NCBI RefSeq assembly: GCF_003987645.1
Contig: NZ_NGKA01000017.1
Coordinates: 1-53,046 of the forward strand
Length of the DNA stretch: 53,046 nucleotides
DNA from: Vagococcus elongatus
Lineage (GTDB): Bacteria > Bacillota > Bacilli > Lactobacillales > Vagococcaceae
Reading direction: 5' to 3'
In this document: piece by piece, positions 1 through 8,215 of the stretch
Position numbering within the stretch: the stretch's first letter is position 1
How the letters are laid out: every line of letters begins with the position of its first letter
Notes under the pieces: generated by a model
What the model saw: only the letters and a program-made list of their open reading frames with translations
Databases searched by the model: none
What the model was told of the DNA's origin: nothing
Translations under genes and position numbers: made by a program

Positions 1-597
1 TGCCTCCATAATGAATAAAAGTGCAAGGGATTCGGCCACCTGCCGAGAAAAGTCCTGCACTTATTATACCAAAAAAATATAACAGATACTGTTAAATCAA
101 CGAAGATATAGTAATCAGCAGGCATTATTTAAAATCCACCCCATTTTAGAGCTCTATAATTTAATGGACTGGTGAATCAAAAGATGATTTGTCTGCCTTT
201 TTTCATTGATTAATACGAAAACAAATACATATCACCTTTCTGATAATATTAAGTCACGGCAACTCCACACAGAAAGAATGATATGCTTTGTCTCATCATA
301 TCAAAAAAAGGCTTAGAATTGTTGACTGGTCCTATGTCAAAATTCAGGACCAATAGTAGCTTTGGGCATTTCAAGCATCACATTCTTGTCAGTTTTAAAC
401 CTATGGTTCAAAAAGACAACCCCACTTATTTAAGCGAAGTTGTCCATGTTTGTTATTTAAATTCGACTAAATTCTAGTCATTCATATCATTTGACGAGGG
501 GTTCAAAATACCTACTCTTTATCATTTCTTTATAAAAACGAGTTCATTCAATAATTTTGTTATCTTTTTTAAATGCTACAATATTCACATAAAACAG
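1..597. other. Left-edge stretch without a recognisable gene
   Basis: This AT-rich stretch downstream of the first minus-strand gene holds no gene I recognise. A plus-strand frame at 283-477 could encode 64 residues, but it has no clear ribosome-binding site, shows no family motif I know, and may be chance or a transposon remnant. I see no convincing terminator for the operon ending at 598. Confidence 0.4.
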
Positions 598-1443
598 TCA
601 CTTTTCTAATAATTCGTTCATCTTGCGTGTGGATTTATAAAATGCTTCATGAGGTTTTTCTAAATAAATAATATCATTAACTTCTAATGAAATATAACCT
701 GAATAATTCAATTCATCAAGATATTCTAAATACTCTTTCAAGGGTAAATCACGATCTCCAGGTATTTCATGATTTCTATCACTAAAATGCACATGTTGAA
801 TACTTTCTTTTCCTATTATCTCATAAAAACCATCAATACTCTCTCCAGCTTCTGCCATTGCAACAACATCTAAACAGCAATACATATTACTCGCATCGAC
901 TTCTTTAATGACACGACGGATATCATGCGCTGTACAAACTAAATTAGATTCATATCTTTGCAATTGCTCAATATTTAAATCGACACCCATTTTTTTAGCG
1001 TATGAAGTAACTTGTTGAAATGTATCAACCATTCTTTCCCAAGCATACTCACGTTCTTCATCATACAATCCACTTCCAGAATTGCAAAACACCTGATTCG
1101 TTCCAAATTCTAAGGCATCCTCGACGGCCATCTTAAATAAATCAATTGTTCGGTTTCGCGTATTAATGTTTTTAGCTGCTGGATTAAAAGGATATACTAA
1201 TGTTTCTGGTGTATACATTATTACCTTCATACCTTTATCCTCTAGCCGTCTACGATATTCTCTTATTTTTTTTATTGCATCACTTGAAGACAAATAATTT
1301 TCTCGCCAATAATGTGGTACACCTGCCCATAGCTCAACATTCTTAATTCCACACTCTTCCATAGAATTAATAAAATAATCAAACGAAAATTTTGAATACT
1401 GCACACTCATAGCAGCTAATTGATCCATCACAAGATTTTTCAT
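598..1443 (-). CDS. Sugar-phosphate isomerase/epimerase-like TIM barrel (FrlC-like paralogue)
   Basis: The product (281 aa) is an AP-endonuclease-2-type TIM barrel of the xylose-isomerase-like superfamily. It shares architecture and motifs with the operon's FrlC: VELWAG near residue 37, a YTPE motif near 79, an IEQLQRYESN segment matching the EPLTPYESN metal-site region of FrlC, and HVHFSDRNHEIPGD matching HIIDGD...PGEG. It likely isomerises or epimerises a keto sugar or sugar amine. It is the last gene of the operon, 100 bp after the FGGY kinase gene. The ATG follows a GGGAGGAG ribosome-binding site. A second FrlC-like enzyme suggests a further substrate epimer or a step on a different carbon. 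The family is clear, the substrate is not. Confidence 0.8.
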   Translation of the reverse strand: MKNLVMDQLAAMSVQYSKFSFDYFINSMEECGIKNVELWAGVPHYWRENYLSSSDAIKKIREYRRRLEDKGMKVIMYTPETLVYPFNPAAKNINTRNRTIDLFKMAVEDALEFGTNQVFCNSGSGLYDEEREYAWERMVDTFQQVTSYAKKMGVDLNIEQLQRYESNLVCTAHDIRRVIKEVDASNMYCCLDVVAMAEAGESIDGFYEIIGKESIQHVHFSDRNHEIPGDRDLPLKEYLEYLDELNYSGYISLEVNDIIYLEKPHEAFYKSTRKMNELLEK

Positions 1444-1543
1444 GGCTCTCCTCCCTAATTTGAAATTTCATAATCTATTTATAAATCAATTGTTTGTATC
1501 ATTCATAATTAATCAAAATATCCTCAAGTCTAATTCATCTTCC

Positions 1544-3097
1544 TCATTCATGTGTATCATTATGTAAACTGCTTAAATGGTGCATAACTTCTTTGTTTTT
1601 GTCATATAAACTATCATATAATCCTTGATAACATTGATATTTTTCGAAATTATCCTCATTAGGGGCATACTTTTCACCTGATTTAATATACCGAGTTAAG
1701 TCATCAAAAGATTCAAAACCTGGATATTTAACCCCTAGCGCCGCCATCATAGCATCACCATAGCATGCCCCAACGGTTTCCTTAGGGGTATATATGTCTT
1801 TTCCAATAATATCCGCCACAATTTGCAACCATTTATTATTTTGTGCCCCACCACCAACAGCATAAATTTTGTCAATAAAAACCTCTTCGTGACTTTCCAT
1901 TAATTTAATCTGTTGGTTTATAGAATAGCCCACTCCTTCCAACGCACTTTTGTAAAGATGGTCTCTTGTATGAGATAAATCCAATCCGATAACTAATCCC
2001 CTAGCAAGAGGATCATTAATTGGGGTCCTTTCTCCGGCAAAATATGGTAAAGTTATCAAACCGTTGGAACCTGGAGGTATATCGTCTAAATTAACCATCA
2101 TGTTTTCATAAGCATTATTCCCTGTTTGTGTCTCATTAATTACGAAATCATTAAAAATAGTATCCCGGTACCATTTTGTTAGACTACCAGCAGCGTTAGT
2201 TCCAGCTGATATATCACACAATCCTGGAACAATAAACTCCTCACGCCACAGACGATCATCATCAACCAGCTCGTTAGTTCCTAAAATCATATAGATTGAA
2301 GAACCAAATTGAATCATCATTTTCCCAGCTGCAACAACCCCAGCACTAATTGCTTCTGCACCTGAATCATCTGTACCTGTAATAACAGGTGTCCCGACTG
2401 CTAAACCTGTCTCTTCAGAAGCCTCTTCAGTCACATATCCGGCAATATCAGTCGCTTCTTTAATCGTGGCTAGCTGACTGGGGCGACAGACATATTCACA
2501 CAATTCAGGAACGGGTTCCCATGTTCTTGGATTATATAAAGGATTAAAGCTGGCAAGTCCCAAAAATCTATCAACAACATAATTTCCCGTCAATTTCGCA
2601 GTTATAAAACTGGAACCTGTTAAAAACTTAAATGTTTTCCGATAAACATCTGGTTCTTTATTTTTTACCCAAAGAATTTTAGGCATAACGTCACTGGAAC
2701 AAAGCTCTCTCCCATACCATTTTTTTATTTGTTCTTCTCCATAAAGTTCTGTTAACTCTTCAATCTCATCCGTTGCTCTTGAATCAATTCCATAGAGTAT
2801 TGCTTTCCTTAACGGTTTACAATTTTCATCAACCGGCAAGCAATCGGCACCCAAGGCACTGGCTCCGACCGCTTTTATTTGATGAGCCGAAACACCTGAT
2901 TTTTTCAGTAAATTGTTACTTATTATACAAAAATCTCCCCACCAATCCTTGTCTGCATCATGCTCATAAAAACCAGGAAGAGGATTTTCCATAAAGTGTT
3001 CTGTCTGGTGAGTAGCCACAATATTACACTCCTCATCAATGATAACTCCTTTACTAGAGTTGGTTCCTGTATCAATCCCCATGAAATAGGTCTTCAT
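1544..3097 (-). CDS. FGGY-family carbohydrate kinase
   Basis: This 517-aa cytoplasmic kinase has both FGGY/actin-fold halves: a phosphate-binding DTGTNSSKG loop at residues 9-17 and a GTDDSG segment at 241-246 that carries the expected catalytic aspartate, followed by a glycine-rich VGGGAQNN adenosine motif in the C-terminal half. The length is typical of xylulokinase or gluconokinase relatives. The start ATG follows GAGGAGG. It ends well short of the next gene and lies after the HAD phosphatase gene (22 bp apart). FGGY kinases are not part of the classical fructoselysine pathway, so it may phosphorylate a second sugar released from, or related to, the Amadori substrate. Substrate unknown. 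Confidence 0.88.
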   Translation of the reverse strand: MKTYFMGIDTGTNSSKGVIIDEECNIVATHQTEHFMENPLPGFYEHDADKDWWGDFCIISNNLLKKSGVSAHQIKAVGASALGADCLPVDENCKPLRKAILYGIDSRATDEIEELTELYGEEQIKKWYGRELCSSDVMPKILWVKNKEPDVYRKTFKFLTGSSFITAKLTGNYVVDRFLGLASFNPLYNPRTWEPVPELCEYVCRPSQLATIKEATDIAGYVTEEASEETGLAVGTPVITGTDDSGAEAISAGVVAAGKMMIQFGSSIYMILGTNELVDDDRLWREEFIVPGLCDISAGTNAAGSLTKWYRDTIFNDFVINETQTGNNAYENMMVNLDDIPPGSNGLITLPYFAGERTPINDPLARGLVIGLDLSHTRDHLYKSALEGVGYSINQQIKLMESHEEVFIDKIYAVGGGAQNNKWLQIVADIIGKDIYTPKETVGACYGDAMMAALGVKYPGFESFDDLTRYIKSGEKYAPNEDNFEKYQCYQGLYDSLYDKNKEVMHHLSSLHNDTHE

Positions 3098-3119
3098 TTA
3101 ATCGTTCCTCCTCAAAATT

Positions 3120-3905
3120 TTATAAACTTAAAAAGTTTATTATGTCTAAAATCATATCTTCATTATTTGATCTGTTTGTAATAAAGTCCGCTTTTTCTTT
3201 TACCGCATCCAATGCATTATTCACAGCCACTCCTATATCAGCGGTTTCTATCATTTTTATATCATTGGAGTAATTGCCCACCGCCACTGTTACATATTCT
3301 CCCAAAAGCAACTGTTTCAATTCAAGTAAACTCTGCTCTTTGGAAACCCCTAGAGCCATGATATCCATAACATTTTCGTCAGACATAACAAAACTAGCTT
3401 CCAATCTATTACCAGTGATAAAATTCAAAATCTTGTCACTGGCGATAGTAGTTGTGAAACCCTCGATTTCTGACAACGGCTCTAAATCTTCTAAAGACCT
3501 AAATATATTCGGTTCAGCTCCTAGATAACTTTTGTATTCCTTTACATTTTCCGTAAGATAATTGACGGCCCAAAAGTTATCTTTCAAAACATAAATAAAA
3601 TAATCATGCTTTAAACAAAACTCAATAATTTTTTTGCTAACAAACTCTGGAATCAAATTATTTTTTAATGTCACTCTTTTGTGACAATCAAATATTTTTC
3701 CTCCATTATTTGTAATAAGGTAGTCCGTAAGGTAAAGGTCTTTAGTCAGCGGGAGTAAATCTATATCCCTTCTTCCCGTCACAAAACAAATCAAATGACC
3801 CTGTAATTTTAATTTGGTTAAGTTGTTTCTAGTTAAATCCGTCAAAAAACCATTGTCGTGGCAAAGTGTACCATCCAAATCAAAAGCGAAGAGATAACGC
3901 TGCAC
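3120..3905 (-). CDS. HAD-superfamily Cof-type sugar-phosphate phosphatase
   Basis: The 261-aa product starts with the HAD motif I (FDLDGT, residues 8-13), has motif II in CFVTGR, and ends with the Cof/IIB signature VAVGNYSNDIKMIETADIGV (motif IV). The cap is the large C2b type typical of YidA/Cof enzymes, which dephosphorylate sugar phosphates and related metabolites. It appears to start with GTG behind an AGAGGG site. It is 10 bp downstream of the BtpA-like gene and upstream of the FGGY kinase. A phosphatase next to kinases suggests phosphate removal from a dead-end or intermediate sugar phosphate. Specificity cannot be read from sequence. Confidence 0.87.
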   Translation of the reverse strand: MQRYLFAFDLDGTLCHDNGFLTDLTRNNLTKLKLQGHLICFVTGRRDIDLLPLTKDLYLTDYLITNNGGKIFDCHKRVTLKNNLIPEFVSKKIIEFCLKHDYFIYVLKDNFWAVNYLTENVKEYKSYLGAEPNIFRSLEDLEPLSEIEGFTTTIASDKILNFITGNRLEASFVMSDENVMDIMALGVSKEQSLLELKQLLLGEYVTVAVGNYSNDIKMIETADIGVAVNNALDAVKEKADFITNRSNNEDMILDIINFLSL

Positions 3906-3915
3906 TTATATCCCT

Positions 3916-4752
3916 CTATTCTCGTAAATTTTTTCTAAAATCATAAACAACTTCCATAAATTCTTCCACTCGTTTTTGATCCACTCTAACATTCTCTAAC
4001 CTCTCATTTTCCAAAAATCCATTTTCCTTGAAAAACGTTCCCACAATCGCCGCATCAGCAGTTTTCAGTTTTTTTGCAATAGTTTCTGGTCTACAACCAG
4101 TATTACAAATTACCACTACCTCTGGTGCACTTTGTTTCACTTCCAAAATAAGCTCATCATCCACATCTTGTCCTGCTGCATTAGCAGAAATACATAGACC
4201 ATCAGGATGGGCTTTAAAAATTGTAGATTGAGCAATCTCAGAAAGACTTCTAGAATCCATATTTTGATCAGACTCAGGATTAATAAAATACAACATTTTT
4301 AAGTCATCTAAATATAGTGCTGCTTTACGACGTAATAGCTCAGAGAAATCGTTGTTATAAAAGCCACCATCTCCAACATAGACACCTGAAAATGTCCCTC
4401 TAACAAAATCTGCATTTACCGCAGCTGCTAATTCTATTGTAGCTTGTCCATCTGAAATGCAATCAACACCAAATGGAACTTTAATTTCCTTCATAAGTTC
4501 TCCAATAACTCTAGCCATACACGATGGTGTTACAAAACTCATTTTCCTTTGATAAGGAAGACTAAACTCATTACTGAAAATGATACCATCTACTCCCCCA
4601 TCCTGAAGTGCGTGTAAATCTTTTCGTGCATGTTTCACAATTTCCTTCACAGAGTGGTGAAATTTAAAACGTGGATCCCCCGGTAAAGCGTCTAAATGAA
4701 GCATAGATATTATAGGCTTCTTTTTTTTAAACATATCATCTATCCATAACAT
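3916..4752 (-). CDS. BtpA/SgcQ-family TIM-barrel protein
   Basis: I place the start at the ATG giving MLWIDDMF (278 aa), because GGAGG lies 8 bp before it; an upstream GTG at 4767 overlaps that site. Family features are the opening ISMLHLDALPGDPRF, DGIIFSNEFSLPY, PFGVDCISDGQATIELA and a late GCRPETIAKKL...VGTFFK segment, matching the BtpA family (photosystem I biogenesis protein in cyanobacteria; SgcQ in the E. coli sgc sugar operon). Members in Firmicutes sugar operons have no proven reaction; a TIM-barrel isomerase, aldolase or hydrolase is possible. It sits between frlB-like and HAD genes, so a role in sugar catabolism is inferred. Confidence 0.82.
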   Translation of the reverse strand: MLWIDDMFKKKKPIISMLHLDALPGDPRFKFHHSVKEIVKHARKDLHALQDGGVDGIIFSNEFSLPYQRKMSFVTPSCMARVIGELMKEIKVPFGVDCISDGQATIELAAAVNADFVRGTFSGVYVGDGGFYNNDFSELLRRKAALYLDDLKMLYFINPESDQNMDSRSLSEIAQSTIFKAHPDGLCISANAAGQDVDDELILEVKQSAPEVVVICNTGCRPETIAKKLKTADAAIVGTFFKENGFLENERLENVRVDQKRVEEFMEVVYDFRKNLRE

Positions 4753-4784
4753 TGATAAAACCTCCACAAAATATAATATTATAT

Positions 4785-5846
4785 CTAATAATCAAACTGG
4801 CGATAATAACGTCGAATAGATAATGGATGACGCAAAAAGTGTTCCATATACGCATCTACTCTATTATTCACAGCACGCATGACTAAATGAGAAATAGTTC
4901 CTCTATTTTCTTGACTGATTCCTTCTAATTTAAATTCTTTTGTATCAATAATAGTGTAATTTCCACACACTTTTGGTAAAAAACGGGCAACCCTTTCTCC
5001 CAACGAGCGTTGCTCATCCTCACCGATAAACAACGTAACCGGCGTATCCCACTCAACAATTTCCTGCATCCCATGGAAAAACTCTTCACATGTAATTGAT
5101 TTAGTTCTAATCCACATTTGTTCTTCCCAATAGCACATAGCGTAAGAATAAGTAGCTCCCCATTGATTGCCCGAGCCTATAAAATAATGTGGTAAATCTG
5201 GCCTTTCGTGAAAATTTGTTGTTTTTTTCAACGCAAAATCACATGCCCAAGCATCTGCAGCTTTTTCTACTTCAACCAACGCGACAGCAAGATGTTTTTC
5301 CATCTCTTCATTATATTTGTTGTAATTTGGAAAATCTCCATTTTTATACATCAAGTAATTTGCTACCATAAAAAATTTTAATTGTTCATTCTTAGGAGAA
5401 ACAATTAAATAATCATACCTACCTTCTTGAGTCAAAACAGTATTTGGAGTATCAATAAAACTAAAAATAGTTCCTCCAATCTCATTAACTCGTTCTACCA
5501 ATCTTACTATTTCTTCAGTATTTCCCGAAACAGATGACAGAATACACACAGAATTTTTTGTAAACCTTTTATTTCCTGTCGTTAAGAACTGTGCAGCATT
5601 TTCAACAAATATTGGTAGATTTGATTTCCCTCTAGTATGGACTTCTACTTGCATGCTAGAGGCATACGTACCTCCAATTCCGATAAAGTAAATTCCATCA
5701 AAACCATCTTTCCAAATTTGATCAACAATTTTTTCTATTTTGCCTCTTAAACCTAAGCCTTCATTAACGCTATCTATAAGTTCTCTCTCATCAAAGTTTC
5801 TTAAACTCGGTTGATTTTCTTCTTTCCAAAGTTCGGCCTTATACAT
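4785..5846 (-). CDS. frlB: Fructosamine 6-phosphate deglycase-like SIS protein (FrlB type)
   Basis: This 353-aa protein has two SIS domains. GIGGTYASSMQVEVHTRG and LSSVSGNTEEIV form the sugar-phosphate site of the first; CEEFFHGMQEIVEWD in the second matches the ESGEFRHGPLEIVE active-site segment I recall for E. coli FrlB. The C-terminus (RRYYRQFDY) also matches FrlB (RRYYGGLVEY). FrlB cleaves fructoselysine 6-phosphate to glucose 6-phosphate and lysine in the cytoplasm. Two FrlD-type kinases and an FrlA-type permease in the same operon support this call. Substrate could instead be the 6-phosphate of another Amadori amine, such as fructose-arginine or a fructose-amino acid. Confidence 0.85.
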   Translation of the reverse strand: MYKAELWKEENQPSLRNFDERELIDSVNEGLGLRGKIEKIVDQIWKDGFDGIYFIGIGGTYASSMQVEVHTRGKSNLPIFVENAAQFLTTGNKRFTKNSVCILSSVSGNTEEIVRLVERVNEIGGTIFSFIDTPNTVLTQEGRYDYLIVSPKNEQLKFFMVANYLMYKNGDFPNYNKYNEEMEKHLAVALVEVEKAADAWACDFALKKTTNFHERPDLPHYFIGSGNQWGATYSYAMCYWEEQMWIRTKSITCEEFFHGMQEIVEWDTPVTLFIGEDEQRSLGERVARFLPKVCGNYTIIDTKEFKLEGISQENRGTISHLVMRAVNNRVDAYMEHFLRHPLSIRRYYRQFDY

Positions 5847-5869
5847 AGTAATCCCTCAACTTTCCAATA

Positions 5870-6616
5870 TTATCTTTTAAAATGCACCGTATAATCACAA
5901 TAATCACTTCGAGTAAAATTTCTCGAAAATTCAATAAGTTGTTCATTTGTATCATATGTCTTACATTCAACCATTAAAACTGATTCATTTTCTTCCATTT
6001 TCAACAATTTAGCTTCTCTTTTATCTAGTCGTACTATTTCAAGAGTTTGCTCTGCTTCCTTCAATTCTATCCCGTAAAATCCATAAATTTCGAAAAGTGA
6101 AAAGACTGATAAATCTATCCCTTCTAATTTGGGGACAAGCTCATCCAAAACAAAAATTTCTTCAACTGAAAGAACTTCTTCCCCGATATAACACAACCGT
6201 TCAATATAATAAAGATATTTTTCTGGATCCATATCAAAGATTAACCCATAAAATTTACCTGCTCTTCTTTTATGTTTTTTTAATACTTTCACTGAAAAGT
6301 CGATGTTACGACCGTCCATAGTTTGAGTAAATCCTTGAAGTCTTTCTAAATCTCTCGATATTTTTTCCCCAACAACAAACGAGCCTTTCCCCTGAACTCT
6401 TCTCAAAACTCCTTCGCTTACTAAACCCTCGAGTGCGGCATTAATTGTGAGTCTATTCACTCCTAATGCTTTGGCAAATTCATTATCCGATGGGATAGCT
6501 GTTCCTGGCAAATACTCTTTATTTTCAATTTTAGTTTGCACTAAAGATCTCACCTGCAGATACAGTGGTGAAGCATAGTCGATTTTCTCTGTTCTAACTT
6601 TGATATTATCCGCCAT
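5870..6616 (-). CDS. GntR-family (HutC/UTRA) transcriptional regulator 1
   Basis: The 248-aa product has an N-terminal winged-helix GntR domain (GTAIPSDNEFAKALGVNRLTINAALEGL is the recognition region, split here only as description) followed by a UTRA effector domain with the usual YYIERLCYIGEEVLSVEE and late ECKTYDTNEQLIEFSRNF strands. UTRA domains bind small sugar phosphates or similar ligands. The gene follows the first kinase gene by 6 bp and precedes frlB by 23 bp, so it is co-transcribed. It probably controls this operon in response to a phosphorylated fructosamine, like FrlR. The ribosome-binding site is a modest GGTG, 7 bp from the ATG. Confidence 0.87.
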   Translation of the reverse strand: MADNIKVRTEKIDYASPLYLQVRSLVQTKIENKEYLPGTAIPSDNEFAKALGVNRLTINAALEGLVSEGVLRRVQGKGSFVVGEKISRDLERLQGFTQTMDGRNIDFSVKVLKKHKRRAGKFYGLIFDMDPEKYLYYIERLCYIGEEVLSVEEIFVLDELVPKLEGIDLSVFSLFEIYGFYGIELKEAEQTLEIVRLDKREAKLLKMEENESVLMVECKTYDTNEQLIEFSRNFTRSDYCDYTVHFKR

Positions 6617-6622
6617 ATTATT

Positions 6623-7417
6623 TCACCATGCCCCAAAATATGAAATTGTTTTCGTAGCTGTTTTAGCACCATTTTCCATTGCCAAAGAAATATTACCATA
6701 TTTATCAATACCGCATAAAAAGCCTGCAATATAACTATCTCCTGCTCCCATGGTATCCACCACATTATCACACGGTATTATTCCAAACTTAATAAATTTG
6801 CTACCATCATAACTCAAACTACCTTTTTCCCCCAACATAGCAATAACTATCCCAGAGCCTTTATGATGAATCTTTCTCATTTGATCACGTAAGTTTTCAT
6901 TATCTCCAAAGTCGCTGGAAAAGAACAGATAATCCACATAAGGAATAACAGCAGTACATATATCATCATTTAGTCTGTTCGCACAATCAAATGCTATCTT
7001 GATTCCTCTTTTGTGCAATATTGGCAAATATTGCTCCGCCCTTCCCCAAAAATCAGCGACTACGAAATCATGAGTAGCAATAAAATCTATATCTGCATCC
7101 GACAATGAATAATCTATCATGACTCCTTCATGATAATCCCCAAAAATTCTTTCTCCATTCTCCAAACTCACTTCTGTCACAGCAGTATTTCCTTCCTCAA
7201 TTCTCACATGACTAATATCAACTTTTTCTTTTTCTAAAGAATTAAGAATAATTTCCCCATTTTTATCATTTCCAACAGGACCTATATAGGAAGAGGATTC
7301 TCCTAGTCTTGCAGTATAAACAGCCATATTAACTGGGCCACCACCCGGGAAGGCTTCCCCCCCATTTATGTTCACATAAAAATCTACACAATTACTACCA
7401 ATCGCCGCTAATTTCAA
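6623..7417 (-). CDS. frlD: Fructoselysine 6-kinase-like PfkB-family kinase 1 (FrlD type)
   Basis: A ribokinase/PfkB-fold kinase that resembles E. coli FrlD across its length: AAIGSNCVDFYV at the N-terminus, FPGGGPVNMAVYTARLG, FGDYHEGVM, and the C-terminal DTMGAGDSYIAGF anion-hole/catalytic motif, ending KTISYFGAW (FrlD ends KTIQYHGAW). I choose the TTG at 7417 (264 aa): the GAGGTGAGAG site precedes it and homologues start at this point; an upstream ATG at 7441 would add eight residues. It should phosphorylate C6 of a fructosamine, making the FrlB substrate. A second copy (11766-12575) differs enough to suggest a distinct substrate. Confidence 0.87.
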   Translation of the reverse strand: MKLAAIGSNCVDFYVNINGGEAFPGGGPVNMAVYTARLGESSSYIGPVGNDKNGEIILNSLEKEKVDISHVRIEEGNTAVTEVSLENGERIFGDYHEGVMIDYSLSDADIDFIATHDFVVADFWGRAEQYLPILHKRGIKIAFDCANRLNDDICTAVIPYVDYLFFSSDFGDNENLRDQMRKIHHKGSGIVIAMLGEKGSLSYDGSKFIKFGIIPCDNVVDTMGAGDSYIAGFLCGIDKYGNISLAMENGAKTATKTISYFGAW

Positions 7418-7446
7418 AACTCTCACCTCGTATTCTTTCATTTTTA

Positions 7447-8157
7447 TTAGGTTAGCTCTGTCACAAAAGCTACAATATCTCCCCTAATTATCGAATTAAA
7501 GTACTCTAGAGGAGTGTCATCTTCAGAAATAGCTGTCCCACGAATAATAAATATTTCATCACATTCCTCAACTTTTAAGATATTACGTTCCTGCTTTTGT
7601 GCCAATCCAACTTGTATTGTTTCAAATCCTCTTTCAACAGAATATCCAATTTCACTTAACACTGTATATAACGATTCATTCTCGAAATCTCGGTGTTCAA
7701 TTTCTTTAAATAAACTATTTGGAATATATGAAGTTTCAAGCATGATAGGTTGGTCTTCCAGGAATCTAATTCTCTTCAAAGCACATACGTCAGTTCCGAG
7801 CGGAAGCTTCAACTCTTTGGAAAGAATTTTGTTCGCCATTATTACTTCATTACTATAGATTTTTGTTTGAAAATCATAATCAGTCCCCGCAAAAAATTGT
7901 GAGGTCGAATAAATATCTTGAACATCTCGGATAATTTTTTTAGGTGCAATAAAATACCCAGTGTTTTTACTTTTTTTAATTTTCCCTTGCTTAATGAGCC
8001 TTTGTAAAGCACTACGTAAAGTCGTCCGGTTAACTCCAAAAGCATCAGATAACTCTCTCTCGCTAGGCAGTCTCTCTCCCGGTCTCATTTTATTTTCTAA
8101 TATATAATACTGAATGGACTCTAATGCTACATCTAACGGTCTTACTTTTTTTTCCAC
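7447..8157 (-). CDS. GntR-family (UTRA) transcriptional regulator 2
   Basis: The 236-aa product has a GntR winged helix (RLPSERELSDAFGVNRTTLR region, about residues 28-60) and a UTRA ligand-binding domain. It starts with GTG behind AAAGGA. It is a clear paralogue in type, not a close copy, of the regulator at 5870-6616. Its position just after a hairpin that follows frlA makes it the first gene of the distal half of the cluster, so it may be read both by read-through and from a local promoter. Two UTRA regulators in one catabolic cluster suggest two inducers, matching the two kinases. Confidence 0.87.
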   Translation of the reverse strand: MEKKVRPLDVALESIQYYILENKMRPGERLPSERELSDAFGVNRTTLRSALQRLIKQGKIKKSKNTGYFIAPKKIIRDVQDIYSTSQFFAGTDYDFQTKIYSNEVIMANKILSKELKLPLGTDVCALKRIRFLEDQPIMLETSYIPNSLFKEIEHRDFENESLYTVLSEIGYSVERGFETIQVGLAQKQERNILKVEECDEIFIIRGTAISEDDTPLEYFNSIIRGDIVAFVTELT

Positions 8158-8183
8158 AATAACGGCATCCTTTCAAAAATAGA

Positions 8184-8209
8184 CATATGAGAGAAAAATC
8201 TCTCATATG
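8184..8209 (-). terminator. Hairpin between permease and second regulator genes
   Basis: A perfect 11-bp inverted repeat, CATATGAGAGA and its complement around a 4-base loop, lies in the 58-bp gap between frlA (ends 8216) and the GntR gene (starts 8157). In the minus-strand transcript it is followed by TCTATTTTTG, a weak U-run. It fits an attenuating terminator that lowers expression of the distal genes, or a stabilising 3' end for the frlA half of the message. The same palindrome could serve as a regulator operator. Confidence 0.6.
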
Positions 8210-8215
8210 ACCAGT

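Noticed and set aside
283-477. 64-residue plus-strand reading frame near the left edge
   Set aside because: No ribosome-binding site, no recognisable domain, and composition like intergenic DNA.
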